From Acidovorax sp. Leaf191 (GTDB lineage: Bacteria; Pseudomonadota; Gammaproteobacteria; Burkholderiales; Burkholderiaceae_C): DNA of 64,000 nt. Of the stretch, positions 17,299-25,831 are shown piece by piece. The stretch spans positions 62,001 through 126,000 of the forward strand of contig NZ_LMPT01000005.1 in NCBI RefSeq assembly GCF_001424425.1, read 5' to 3'. Position numbers and translations under genes: made by a program. Every line of letters begins with the position of its first letter. The stretch's first letter is position 1. A model generated the notes under the pieces. It was not told the origin of the DNA. It ran no database searches and saw only the letters and a program-made list of their open reading frames with translations.

Positions 17299-18119
17299 AG
17301 CCCGCGCTCTACCCGCCCGAGAAGCCCCACGCCATGACCACCAAGAAGATCGGCGACGTCATCCTCGACGTCAAGAACATCAGCCTGCGGTTCGGCGGCG
17401 TGAAGGCGCTCACCGACATCTCGTTCAACGTCAAGGAGCACGAGATCCGCGCCATCATCGGGCCCAACGGCGCGGGCAAAAGCTCCATGCTCAACTGCAT
17501 CAACGGCGTGTACACGCCGCAGGACGGCTCCATCACCTTCCGCGGCAAGACCTTCTCGCACATGAACTCGCGCCAGGTGGCCGAGATGGGCGTTGCCCGC
17601 ACCTTCCAGAACCTGGCGCTGTTCAAGGGCATGAGCGTGATCGACAACATCATGACCGGCCGCAACCTGAAGATCAAAAGCAACCTGCTGCTGCAGGCGC
17701 TGCGCTGGGGCCCGGCCGAGCGCGAGGAGATCGCGCACCGCGAGAAGGTCGAGCACATCATCGACTTCCTCGAAATCCAGGCCTTTCGCAAGACCCCCGT
17801 GGGCCAGCTGCCCTACGGCCTGCAAAAGCGCGTGGACCTGGGCCGGGCTCTCGCCATGGAGCCGCAGGTGCTGCTGCTCGACGAGCCCATGGCCGGCATG
17901 AACGTGGAAGAAAAGCAGGACATGTGCCGCTTCATCCTGGACGTGAACGACGAGTTCGGCACCACCATCGTGCTCATCGAGCACGACATGGGCGTGGTGA
18001 TGGATATCAGTGACCGCGTGGTGGTGCTCGACTACGGCAAGAAGATCGGCGACGGCACCCCCGACGAGGTGCGCAACAACGAAGACGTGATCAGCGCCTA
18101 CCTGGGCACCAGCCACTGA
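17295..18119 (+). CDS. LIV-type ABC transporter ATPase (LivG-like)
   Basis: A 274-residue ATPase. Walker A GPNGAGKSS, the LivG-typical ARTFQNLALFKGMSVIDN Q-loop region, signature LPYGLQKRVDLGRAL and Walker B VLLLDEPMAGM followed by IVLIEHDM (switch His) are all present. The ATG at 17295 overlaps the ligase stop (ATGA), indicating coupled translation; a second ATG 39 bases downstream (MTTKKIG) is a possible alternative start. It energises uptake with LivH (18138), LivM (19219) and LivF (22047). Confidence 0.92.
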   Translation: MKPALYPPEKPHAMTTKKIGDVILDVKNISLRFGGVKALTDISFNVKEHEIRAIIGPNGAGKSSMLNCINGVYTPQDGSITFRGKTFSHMNSRQVAEMGVARTFQNLALFKGMSVIDNIMTGRNLKIKSNLLLQALRWGPAEREEIAHREKVEHIIDFLEIQAFRKTPVGQLPYGLQKRVDLGRALAMEPQVLLLDEPMAGMNVEEKQDMCRFILDVNDEFGTTIVLIEHDMGVVMDISDRVVVLDYGKKIGDGTPDEVRNNEDVISAYLGTSH

Positions 18120-18137
18120 AGGGCGGGAGAAAAAACA

Positions 18138-19067
18138 ATGGCATTCTTTCTCGAAACACTGATCGGCGGCCTCATGGCCGGCATGCTGTATTCGCTGGTG
18201 GCGCTGGGCTTCGTGCTGATCTACAAGGCCTCGGGCGTCTTCAACTTCGCGCAGGGCGCGATGGTGCTGTTCGCCGCGCTGGCGATGGCGCGCTTTGCCG
18301 AATGGATCCCCAAGTGGACGGGCATCGCGAACCCCATCGTCGCCACGGTGGCGGCCTTCATCATCGCGGGCGCCATCATGTTCGTTGTGGCCTGGCTGAT
18401 CGAGAAGCTGGTGCTGCGCCACCTGGTGAACCAGGAGGGCGCCACGCTGCTCATGGCCACGCTCGGGATCACCTACTTCCTCGAAGGCCTGGGCCAGACG
18501 ATGTTCGGCAGCGACATCTACAAGATCGACATCGGCATGCCCAAGGAGCCGATCTTCATGCTCGAGTCCCTGTTCCAGGGCGGCATCCTCGTCAACAAGG
18601 AAGACGTGATCGCCGCCGGCATAGCGGCCGCGCTGGTGGTGCTGCTCAGCGTCTTCTTCCAGAAGACCTCCACCGGCCGCGCCCTGCGCGCCGTGGCCGA
18701 CGACCACCAGGCTGCCCAGTCCATCGGCATTCCCTTGAACCGCATCTGGGTCATCGTGTGGTGCGTGGCCGGGGTCGTGGCGCTGGTCGCCGGGATGATC
18801 TGGGGCAGCAAGCTCGGCGTGCAGTTCTCGCTGACCACGGTGGCGCTGCGTGCGCTGCCGGTGGTGATCCTGGGCGGCCTCACCTCGGTGCCCGGCGCCA
18901 TCATCGGCGGGCTGATCATCGGTGTGGGCGAGAAGCTCTCCGAGGTGTACCTGGGCCCGTATGTGGGCGGGGGCATCGAGATCTGGTTTGCGTATGTGCT
19001 GGCGCTGGTGTTCCTGCTGTTCAGACCGCAGGGCTTGTTCGGCGAAAAAATTATTGATCGCGTATGA
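18138..19067 (+). CDS. LIV-type ABC transporter permease (LivH-like)
   Basis: A 309-residue integral membrane protein of the BPD_transp_2 family with about eight TM helices. The N-terminus FFLETLIGGLMAGMLYSLVA and FNFAQGAMVLFAALAMA are typical of LivH. RALRAVADDHQAAQSIGI is the cytoplasmic loop that contacts the ATPase, and GGLTSVPGAIIGGLIIG is the conserved end loop. A GGGCGGGAG stretch gives a ribosome-binding site. The last residues (EKIIDRV) are encoded in the left arm of an inverted repeat at 19043-19090 and are duplicated about 120 bases further on (19166-19189). Confidence 0.92.
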   Translation: MAFFLETLIGGLMAGMLYSLVALGFVLIYKASGVFNFAQGAMVLFAALAMARFAEWIPKWTGIANPIVATVAAFIIAGAIMFVVAWLIEKLVLRHLVNQEGATLLMATLGITYFLEGLGQTMFGSDIYKIDIGMPKEPIFMLESLFQGGILVNKEDVIAAGIAAALVVLLSVFFQKTSTGRALRAVADDHQAAQSIGIPLNRIWVIVWCVAGVVALVAGMIWGSKLGVQFSLTTVALRALPVVILGGLTSVPGAIIGGLIIGVGEKLSEVYLGPYVGGGIEIWFAYVLALVFLLFRPQGLFGEKIIDRV

Positions 19068-19090
19068 CGTACGCGACCAATAATTTTTCG
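19043..19090 (+). repeat. Long inverted repeat over the livH stop codon
   Basis: Left arm 19043-19064 (ends GATCGCGTA) pairs with 19070-19090 (starts TACGCGACC) through about 20 base pairs, with one bulged A and one mismatch, around a 5-base loop that contains the stop codon. The next 75 bases (19091-19165) hold further GC hairpins and no gene. A direct second copy of the livH tail codons (QKIIDRV-stop) lies at 19166-19189. Confidence 0.7.
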
Positions 19091-19218
19091 AAGGAGGCAC
19101 AACGCGCACCGCGCGTTGTCAGCGGGGCCGCAGGCGCCGCGTGGCACCGCAGGTGCGCCCCCGTGCAAAAGATCATCGATCGCGTCTGAAACATAACAAG
19201 ACCAACAGGAGACACACC

Positions 19219-20295
19219 ATGCTCTACCGCGAAAACGGCCAGTTCAAGACCAGCTACCGCGCCGACCAGCAGATCTTCCCGATCGCGCAGGACCGCATCG
19301 CCATCGGCCTCATCCTGGCCGTGGCCTTCATCGCCGTGCCCATGCTGGCCAGCGACTACATCTTCCGCGCCATCCTGATCCCCTTCGTCATCATGGCGCT
19401 GGCAGCCTTGGGGGTGAACATCCTGGTGGGCTACTGCGGGCAGATCTCGCTGGGCTCGGGCGCGTTCATGGCCGTGGGGGCCTACGGTGCGTACAACTTC
19501 TTCGTGCGCATCCCCGGCATGCCGCTGGTGCCCGCGCTGATCCTGGGCGGCCTGTGCGCCACGTTCTTCGGCATCCTGTTCGGGCTGCCCAGCCTGCGCG
19601 TCAAGGGCCTGTACCTGGCGGTGGCCACGCTGGCCGCACAGTTCTTCTCGGACTGGATGTTCCTGCGCATCAAGTGGTTCACCAACAACTCCGATTCGGG
19701 CTCGGTGTCGGTGAACAGCCTGCAGGTCTTCGGCCTGCCCATCGAGAGCGCGACCAGCAAGTACATCTTCTGCCTGGCGGTGCTGGTGGTGGTGGCGCTG
19801 CTGGCCAAGAACCTGGTGCGCGGCGCCATCGGTCGCGAGTGGATGGCGATCCGCGACATGGACGTGGCCGCCGCGGTGATCGGCATCCGCCCGATGTACG
19901 CCAAGCTCAGCGCGTTTGCCGTCAGCTCCTTCATCATCGGCATGGCCGGCGCGCTGTGGGCCTTCGTGCACCTGGGTGCGTGGGAGCCGGCGGCCTTCTC
20001 GGTGGAGGTGTCGTTCCGCCTGCTGTTCATGGTGATCATCGGCGGCCTGGGCTCCATCATGGGCGGCTTCTTCGGCGCGGCCTTCATCGTGGTGCTGCCC
20101 ATCGTGCTCAACCAGTTCCTGCCCGCACTGCTGGGCCTCTTCGGCATCACGATCTCCACGGCGGGCGTGTCGCATGCCGAGCTGATGATCTTCGGCGCGC
20201 TCATCGTCTGGTTCCTGATCGTCGAGCCCCACGGCCTGGCCAAGCTGTGGTCGACCGCCAAGCAAAAACTCCGGCTGTGGCCCTTCCCGCATTGA
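19219..20295 (+). CDS. LIV-type ABC transporter permease (LivM-like)
   Basis: A 358-residue membrane protein with about nine TM helices. LGVNILVGYCGQISLGSGAF is the LivM hallmark, followed by FGLPSLRVKGLYLAVATLA, GREWMAIRDMDVAAAVIGI (ATPase-contact loop) and IIGGLGSIMGGFFGAAF. AACAGGAGAC lies 6 bases before the ATG at 19219, which fixes the start. It pairs with LivH as the second permease subunit. Confidence 0.92.
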   Translation: MLYRENGQFKTSYRADQQIFPIAQDRIAIGLILAVAFIAVPMLASDYIFRAILIPFVIMALAALGVNILVGYCGQISLGSGAFMAVGAYGAYNFFVRIPGMPLVPALILGGLCATFFGILFGLPSLRVKGLYLAVATLAAQFFSDWMFLRIKWFTNNSDSGSVSVNSLQVFGLPIESATSKYIFCLAVLVVVALLAKNLVRGAIGREWMAIRDMDVAAAVIGIRPMYAKLSAFAVSSFIIGMAGALWAFVHLGAWEPAAFSVEVSFRLLFMVIIGGLGSIMGGFFGAAFIVVLPIVLNQFLPALLGLFGITISTAGVSHAELMIFGALIVWFLIVEPHGLAKLWSTAKQKLRLWPFPH

Positions 20296-20304
20296 CTGAT
20301 ATGC

Positions 20305-20400
20305 ACCCCCTGAGTCGCTTCGCGCCTTCCCCCTCTCCTTCGGGAGGGGGACGCCACCGGTGGCCTGGCAAAGCCAGTTCCACGGTGGCGCTGGCCTCGT
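20305..20400 (+). repeat. Family-B intergenic repeat, copy 2
   Basis: Starts about 10 bases after the livM stop: CCCCCTGAGTCGCTTCGCGC, then a CCCTCTCC/GGAGGGGG hairpin around TTC, then GTGGCCTGGCAAAGCCAG. Same organisation as the copy at 12255. It sits inside the operon between livM and the receptor gene, so it may act as an mRNA stabiliser or attenuator. Confidence 0.65.
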
Positions 20401-20482
20401 GCATGCCAGTGCAAAGCTCGCAGCCCTTGAATCCGTCAGTTTCTTCCCCGTGCTTCAACACATTCATTCAAAGGAGACATCC

Positions 20483-21811
20483 ATGAAGCTTTCGAAACTC
20501 GTGATCGCCGCTGCGGTGGTTGCCGCTGGCGCATCGTCCGTCGCGACGAGTGCCTTCGCGCAAGCCAAGGAGCAGTTCTTCCCGCTGCTGTCTTACCGCA
20601 CGGGCCCCTACGCTCCCAACGGCGTGCCTTGGGCCAACGGCAAGCAGGACTACATCAAGATGATCAACGCCCGCGACGGCGGGATCAACGGCGTGAAGCT
20701 GACCTTTGAAGAATGTGAAACGGGTTACGCCACCGACCGCGGCGTGGAGTGCTACGAGCGTCTGAAGGGCAAGCCCGGCGTGGCGCTGTTCGACCCGCAG
20801 GCCACCGGCATCACCTTTGCGCTGACCGAAAAAGCGCCCGTGGACAAGATCCCGCTGATGACGCTGGGCTACGGCCTGTCGGTGGCGCAGGACGGCCAGG
20901 CGTTCAAGTGGAACTTCCCCTTCATGGGCAGCTACTGGACCGGCGCCGACATCCTGATCCAGCACATCGGCAAGTCCGCCGGCGGGCTGGACAAGCTCAA
21001 GGGCAAGAAGATCGCGCTGGTCTACCACGACAGCCCCTTCGGCAAGGAGCCCATCCCGCTGCTGCAGGAGCGCGCCAAGATGCACGGCTTCGAGCTGCAG
21101 ATGCTGCCCGTGACCGCGCCCGGCGTGGAGCAGAAAGCCACCTGGCTGCAGGTGCGCCAGAGCCGCCCCGACTACGTGCTGCTGTGGGGCTGGGGCGTGA
21201 TGAACTCCACCGCCCTGAAGGAAGCGCAGGCCACAGGCTTCCCGCGCGACAAGCTGTATGGCGTGTGGTGGGCCGGCGCCGAGCCGGACGTGCGCGATGT
21301 GGGCGAAGGCGCCAAGGGCTACCACGCCCTGGCGCTGAACGGCTACGGCACGCAGAGCAAGGTCATCCAGGACATCATGAAGCACGTGCACGACAAGGGC
21401 CAGGGCACGGGCCCCAAGGACGAAGTGGGCTCGGTGCTGTACACGCGCGGCGTGATCATCCAGATGCTGGCGGTCGAGTCGGTGCGCCGCGCGCAGGAGC
21501 GCTTCGGCAAGGGCAAGGTCATGACCGGCGAGCAGGTGCGCTGGGGCATGGAGAACCTGGCACTGGACCAGAAGAAGCTCGACGCCATGGGCTTTGGCGG
21601 CGTGATGCGCCCCCTGTCCACCAGCTGCGCCGACCACATGGGCTCCACCTGGGCGCGCGTGCACACCTGGGACGGCAAGAAGTGGGACTTCTCGTCCGAC
21701 TGGTACCAGGCCGATGAGCAGATCCTGAAGCCCATGGTGAAGGCCGGTGCGGAGAAGTATCTGGCGGACAAGAAGATGACGCGTCGCGACGCTGCCGACT
21801 GCCAAAGCTAA
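20483..21811 (+). CDS. LIV-type ABC transporter periplasmic binding protein
   Basis: A 442-residue Peripla_BP_6 receptor with a Sec signal peptide (MKLSKLVIAAAVVAAGASSV, cleavage after SAFA). The mature protein begins KEQFFPLLSYRTGPYAPNG, the form seen in receptors linked to aromatic-acid or acyl-CoA ligase operons; VKLTFEECETGYATDRGVEC has two Cys that may form a disulfide. AAAGGAGACATCC precedes the ATG at 20483. It is encoded between LivM and LivF and is presumably the dedicated receptor of this transporter; the ligand is unknown. Confidence 0.9.
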   Translation: MKLSKLVIAAAVVAAGASSVATSAFAQAKEQFFPLLSYRTGPYAPNGVPWANGKQDYIKMINARDGGINGVKLTFEECETGYATDRGVECYERLKGKPGVALFDPQATGITFALTEKAPVDKIPLMTLGYGLSVAQDGQAFKWNFPFMGSYWTGADILIQHIGKSAGGLDKLKGKKIALVYHDSPFGKEPIPLLQERAKMHGFELQMLPVTAPGVEQKATWLQVRQSRPDYVLLWGWGVMNSTALKEAQATGFPRDKLYGVWWAGAEPDVRDVGEGAKGYHALALNGYGTQSKVIQDIMKHVHDKGQGTGPKDEVGSVLYTRGVIIQMLAVESVRRAQERFGKGKVMTGEQVRWGMENLALDQKKLDAMGFGGVMRPLSTSCADHMGSTWARVHTWDGKKWDFSSDWYQADEQILKPMVKAGAEKYLADKKMTRRDAADCQS

Positions 21812-21816
21812 GTACA

Positions 21817-21925
21817 TCCCCCTGAGCGGCTGCGCCGCTTCCCCCTTCTCTCGAATCGCTGGCGCGATTCGGGAAGGGGGACGCCACCAGCGCGGCGGGG
21901 CGGCCCTTGCGCGGTGGCCCTCGCG
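21817..21925 (+). repeat. Family-B intergenic repeat, copy 3
   Basis: Begins 5 bases after the receptor stop: CCCCCTGAGCGGCTGCGCC, then a long hairpin CCCCCTTCTCTCGAATCGC/GCGATTCGGGAAGGGGG around 3 bases. The stem is longer than in the other copies and covers an internal GAATCGC/GCGATTC extension. Confidence 0.65.
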
Positions 21926-22046
21926 TCTGGGCTGCGACCGTACCGACGGGTGTGACGAAGCGGTTGCTCCCGGGGGCAGCCGCCAACCCAAAGCGTTGCG
22001 AACTACCGCAGCTCTTTGGATTGGCACAGCGAAGGAAGAGAAGACC

Positions 22047-22859
22047 ATGGACTCCAACAGCAATATCGTTCTCAACGTCAACGGCATCGAGGTCATCTAC
22101 AACCATGTGATCCTGGTGCTCAAGGGCGTTTCGTTGCAGGTGCCGCAGGGCTCCATCGTGGCGATCCTGGGGGGCAACGGGGCGGGCAAGACCACCACGC
22201 TGCGCGCGATCTCCAACCTGCTGCAGGGGGAGCGTGGCGAGGTCACCAAGGGCAGCATCGAGCTGCGCGGCGAGCGCATCGAGAATTTGTCGCCCGCCGA
22301 CCTGGTGCAGCGCGGCGTGGTGCAGGTGATGGAGGGGCGGCACTGCTTTGCCCACCTGACCATCGAAGAGAACCTGATGACGGGCAGCTACACCCGCACC
22401 AGCAAGGCCGAGATCGCGGCCAACCTGGAGAAGGTCTACAACTACTTTCCGCGGCTGAAGACACGGCGCACCTCGCAGGCGGCGTACACGTCGGGCGGCG
22501 AGCAGCAGATGTGCGCCATCGGCCGCGCGTTGATGGCCAACCCCAGCATGGTGCTGCTCGACGAGCCCTCCATGGGCCTGGCGCCGCAGATCGTGGAGGA
22601 GGTGTTCAACATCGTGAAGGACCTGAACACCAAGGAAAAGGTCACCTTCCTGCTGGCCGAGCAGAACACCAACATGGCCCTCAAATATTCGGACTACGGC
22701 TACATCATGGAAAGCGGCCGCGTGGTGATGGACGGCGCCGCGAGCGACCTGGCCAACAACGAGGACGTCAAGGAGTTCTACCTGGGCGTGGGCGGCGGGG
22801 AGCGCAAGAGCTTCAAGGATGTCAAGAGCTACAAGCGGCGCAAGCGCTGGTTGGCCTAG
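22047..22859 (+). CDS. LIV-type ABC transporter ATPase (LivF-like)
   Basis: A 270-residue ATPase. Walker A GGNGAGKTT, QVMEGRHCFAHLTIEENL, signature TSGGEQQMCAIGRAL and Walker B MVLLDEPSMGLAP are present, with the switch region FLLAEQNTNMAL typical of Liv[11 protein letters not shown] lies upstream of the ATG at 22047. It completes a five-component LIV-type importer (LivG, H, M, receptor, F). Confidence 0.92.
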   Translation: MDSNSNIVLNVNGIEVIYNHVILVLKGVSLQVPQGSIVAILGGNGAGKTTTLRAISNLLQGERGEVTKGSIELRGERIENLSPADLVQRGVVQVMEGRHCFAHLTIEENLMTGSYTRTSKAEIAANLEKVYNYFPRLKTRRTSQAAYTSGGEQQMCAIGRALMANPSMVLLDEPSMGLAPQIVEEVFNIVKDLNTKEKVTFLLAEQNTNMALKYSDYGYIMESGRVVMDGAASDLANNEDVKEFYLGVGGGERKSFKDVKSYKRRKRWLA

Positions 22860-22862
22860 GGT

Positions 22863-22950
22863 GCCCCCTGAGGCGCTGGCGCGCCTTCCCCCTCAGGGGG
22901 ACGCACCCGGTGGACTGGCGGAGCCAGATCCGCGGGTGCGCTGGGTGGGG
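22863..22950 (+). repeat. Family-B intergenic repeat, copy 4
   Basis: Starts 3 bases after the livF stop with CCCCCTGAGGCGCTGGCGC, then CCCCCT/AGGGGG, then a degenerate ACTGGCGGAGCCAG hairpin. A family-A copy follows at about 23002-23060, the same B-then-A order as at 12255-12450. Confidence 0.65.
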
Positions 22951-23001
22951 GCAGCGGGGGTTTGGCGGCGTGACGCATTCAACGTTTTTTGTTTACTCCT
23001 G

Positions 23002-23060
23002 ATTTCATAGCTGCTGGCGCTTGATGGGTGTGCGGTAGCGGCTTATTTCATTCAAAACAC
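23002..23060 (+). repeat. Family-A palindromic repeat
   Basis: CATAGCTGCTGGCGCTTGAT followed by GTGCGGTAGCGGCTTATTTC. The two halves form the imperfect CTGNTNGCGCTTG/GCGGTAGCG dyad of the family. Located between livF and the PaaK-like ligase, within 20 bases of the ligase ATG, so it forms part of that gene's leader. Confidence 0.6.
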
Positions 23061-23077
23061 TGCAGAGGAATCCCGGC

Positions 23078-24325
23078 ATGACGACGTTTTTTGACGCCCA
23101 GGAAACCCGGAGCGCGGCCGAGCGCGAGGCGGCGCTGCTGGCGGCGTTGCCGCGGCAGGTGGGGCATGCGCAGCAAAGCAGTCCTGCATTCGCGGGCATC
23201 CTGGCCGGCGTGGATGCGGCGGGGGTGACCAGCCGTGCGGCTCTGGCGCGACTGCCGGTCACGCGCAAGTACGAGCTGCTGGAGCGCCAGCAGGCGCAGC
23301 GCGCGAGCAATGTGTTCGGCGGGTTTTCGGCGCTGGGCTTTGGGGCGGGCATGCCGCGGGTGTTCGCGAGCCCGGGCACCATCTACGAGCCCGAGGGCAC
23401 GCGGCCCGACTATTGGCGCATGGCGCGGGCGATCTACGCGGCGGGGTTTCGGCGGGGCGAGCTGATCCACAACAGCTTCAGCTACCACTTCGTGCCCGCG
23501 GGTTCGATGATGGAGACCGGCGCCCATGCGCTGGGCTGCACCGTGTTTGCGGGCGGTACGGGCCAGACCGAGCAGCAGGTGCAGGCCATGGCCGAGCTGC
23601 GGCCCGCGGGCTACATCGGCACACCGAGCTTTCTGAAGATCATCGTGGAAAAAGCCGCCGAGCTGGGCGTGCCGCTGCCCACGGTGACCAAGGCGCTGGT
23701 GTCCGGCGAGGCGTTCCCGCCGTCGCTGCGCGACTGGTTTGCCGAGCGCGGCATCGCGGGCTACCAGTGCTACGCCACGGCCGACCTGGGCCTGATCGCG
23801 TACGAGACCTCGGCACGCGAAGGCCTGGTGCTGGACGAAGGCGTCATCGTCGAGATCGTGCGCCCCGGCACCGGCGACCCGGTGCCCGAGGGCGAGGTGG
23901 GCGAACTGGTGGTGACCACGCTCAACCCCGACTACCCGCTGATCCGCTTCGGCACCGGCGACCTCTCGGCCGTGCTGCCGGGCACCTGCCCCACCGGCCG
24001 CACCAACACCCGCATCAAGGGCTGGATGGGCCGCGCGGACCAGACGACCAAGGTGCGCGGCATGTTCGTGCACCCGGGCCAGATCGCGACCATCGCACGG
24101 CGGTTTCCGCAGGTGCTGCGCGCACGCCTGGTGGTCAGCGGCGAGATGGCCAACGACCAGATGGTGCTGCAGGTCGAGACCACCGAGACCGCCGAAGGCC
24201 TGGCGCGCCAACTGGGCGACGCCATCCGCGAAGTGACCAAGCTGCGCGGCGACGTGCAGATGGTGGCCCCCGGCACCTTGCCCAACGACGGCAAGGTGAT
24301 CGAGGACGCCAGAAGCTACCAGTAG
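23078..24325 (+). CDS. PaaK-like phenylacetate-CoA ligase family protein
   Basis: A 415-residue AMP-binding ligase of the short PaaK/COG1541 type. Recognisable parts: GYIGTPSFLKIIVEKAAELG, the A5-like YATADLGLIAYET, DYPLIRFGTGDLSAVL and the C-terminal subdomain GWMGRADQTTKVRGMFVHPG. It would activate an aryl or other carboxylic acid with ATP and CoA. GCAGAGGAA precedes the ATG at 23078. It lies 218 bases after livF, separated by two repeats, so it is either the last gene of the operon or separately transcribed. A second ligase beside the one at 15352 suggests two steps or two substrates. Confidence 0.85.
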   Translation: MTTFFDAQETRSAAEREAALLAALPRQVGHAQQSSPAFAGILAGVDAAGVTSRAALARLPVTRKYELLERQQAQRASNVFGGFSALGFGAGMPRVFASPGTIYEPEGTRPDYWRMARAIYAAGFRRGELIHNSFSYHFVPAGSMMETGAHALGCTVFAGGTGQTEQQVQAMAELRPAGYIGTPSFLKIIVEKAAELGVPLPTVTKALVSGEAFPPSLRDWFAERGIAGYQCYATADLGLIAYETSAREGLVLDEGVIVEIVRPGTGDPVPEGEVGELVVTTLNPDYPLIRFGTGDLSAVLPGTCPTGRTNTRIKGWMGRADQTTKVRGMFVHPGQIATIARRFPQVLRARLVVSGEMANDQMVLQVETTETAEGLARQLGDAIREVTKLRGDVQMVAPGTLPNDGKVIEDARSYQ

Positions 24326-24652
24326 GCCATCGGCTTGGCCGCGGCGCGCCCGGCCGCCGGCTGCGGCCAAACCTGGTGCCACGCGTCCACCGCACGGCAC
24401 CGCAGGTTTGCGCCAGCGCAAGAAACCGCCCATTCAGGCGGCCGCCACCGCCCGCCATTCCCATCCTGCCCCCCCGGGAACTGCAGTATTTACCCTAACG
24501 CATGCTCACTATTCAATAGCGCTTGCCGCTTGATTGGCAAGCGCTGCGGGCCTTTTTGGCTTGAAGACCCTGCAGGGGGTGTGCTACGTAATATCCGCAA
24601 TACCTCGCCAGACCCCCCTCGCTATCATGGCCCGTCATTTACAGGAGAGACC
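24326..24652 (+). terminator. Intergenic gap with family-A palindrome/terminator
   Basis: A 327-base gap with no supported gene. The perfect 10-bp stem AGCGCTTGCC (24518-24527) and GGCAAGCGCT (24536-24545) around 8 bases is followed by GCGGGCCTTTTTGG, a plausible rho-independent terminator for the PaaK-like gene. It is a relative of the family-A repeat. ACAGGAGAGACC just before 24653 is the ribosome-binding site of the next gene. Confidence 0.6.
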
Positions 24653-25642
24653 ATGAAAAAAATGCTGAAACTCGCACTGATCGCTGCCGCTGCAGCCACC
24701 GCCTTTGGCGCCAGCGCCCAGGAGTTCCCGTCCAAGGACAAGACGATCACCATCGTGGTCCCCTACGCCGCCGGCGGCCCCACCGACCGCGTGGCGCGCG
24801 ACCTGGCCGAAGCCATCCGCAAGCCCCTGGGCGGCATCAGCGTGGTGGTGGACAACTCGGCCGGCGCCGGCAGCACCATCGGCTCCGCCAAGGTGGCCCG
24901 CGCCGCACCGGACGGCTACACCCTGCTGCTCAACCACGTGAGCATGGCCACCATGCCCACCATGTACCGCAAGCTGGCCTTCAACGTCGCCAACGACTTC
25001 GAATACCTGGGCGTGATCAACGACGTGCCCATGACGCTCATCGCCCGCCCCTCGATGCCCGCCAACAACTACAAGGAACTGGCTGGCTGGCTGCAGCAGA
25101 ACAAGGGCAAGATCAACCTGGGCAACGCAGGCCAGGGCTCGGCATCGCACCTGTGCGGCCTGATCTTCCAGAGCGCCGTGCAGGTCGACATGACCGCCGT
25201 ACCGTACAAGGGCACCGCACCTGCCATCACCGACCTGATCGGCGGCCAGATCGACCTGCTGTGCGACCAGACCACCAACACCACGTCGCAGATCGAAAGC
25301 AAGAAGGTCAAGGCCTATGCCGTGACCACCAGCAAGCGCCTGACCACCCCCGCCCTGAAAGACCTGCCCACGCTGGCCGAGTCGGGTGTGAAGGACTTCA
25401 ACGTGACCATCTGGCACGGCCTGTACGCCCCCAAGGGCACACCCGCCGCCGTGCTGACCAAGATCAACGACGCCCTCAAGGTCGCCCTGAAGGACCCCGA
25501 GTTCATCAAGAAGCAAGAAGGCCTGGGCGCCGTGGTTGCGACCGACAAGCGCGTCGAGCCGGCTGAACACAAGAAGTTCGTGCTGGCTGAGACCGAGAAG
25601 TTCGGTGCGGCCATCAAGGCGGCGGGTTCGTACGCGGACTGA
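24653..25642 (+). CDS. Bug/TctC-family tripartite tricarboxylate receptor
   Basis: A 329-residue periplasmic binding protein. The signal peptide is MKKMLKLALIAAAAATAFG with cleavage near ASA|QE. The mature part begins ITIVVPYAAGGPTDRVARDLA, the typical Bug start with the AGGPTD ligand loop, followed by VVVDNSAGAGSTIG and AAPDGYTLLLNHV. These receptors bind carboxylates for TctAB-type transporters; no TctA or TctB is adjacent, as is usual for the many orphan Bug proteins in this group. It ends before a strong terminator at 25701. Confidence 0.92.
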   Translation: MKKMLKLALIAAAAATAFGASAQEFPSKDKTITIVVPYAAGGPTDRVARDLAEAIRKPLGGISVVVDNSAGAGSTIGSAKVARAAPDGYTLLLNHVSMATMPTMYRKLAFNVANDFEYLGVINDVPMTLIARPSMPANNYKELAGWLQQNKGKINLGNAGQGSASHLCGLIFQSAVQVDMTAVPYKGTAPAITDLIGGQIDLLCDQTTNTTSQIESKKVKAYAVTTSKRLTTPALKDLPTLAESGVKDFNVTIWHGLYAPKGTPAAVLTKINDALKVALKDPEFIKKQEGLGAVVATDKRVEPAEHKKFVLAETEKFGAAIKAAGSYAD

Positions 25643-25700
25643 TGCATTCGCTGCGGCTTGGCGCGAACTGATGCGCCAGGCCCACGATGGACATGCTGAA

Positions 25701-25733
25701 AGCCGCCCTGCCGAAAGGCAGGGCGGCTTTTTT
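25701..25733 (+). terminator. Rho-independent terminator
   Basis: A perfect 12-bp stem AGCCGCCCTGCC / GGCAGGGCGGCT around a GAAA tetraloop, followed by five or more T. It lies 59 bases after the Bug gene's stop. Confidence 0.92.
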
Positions 25734-25831
25734 CTTGGGACGCTGGCGGGACGTTGAATGACTGGATGGTTCTACGGTCGGCTCGGCTCGGCTGGCGAGT
25801 GAGCCAGACACACTGCCAACCCATGTCGGAC

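Noticed and set aside
16944-19109. Minus-strand open frame of about 720 codons across the ligase and LIV genes
   Set aside because: His/Gln-rich antisense sequence; the plus strand has full ABC-transporter motifs.
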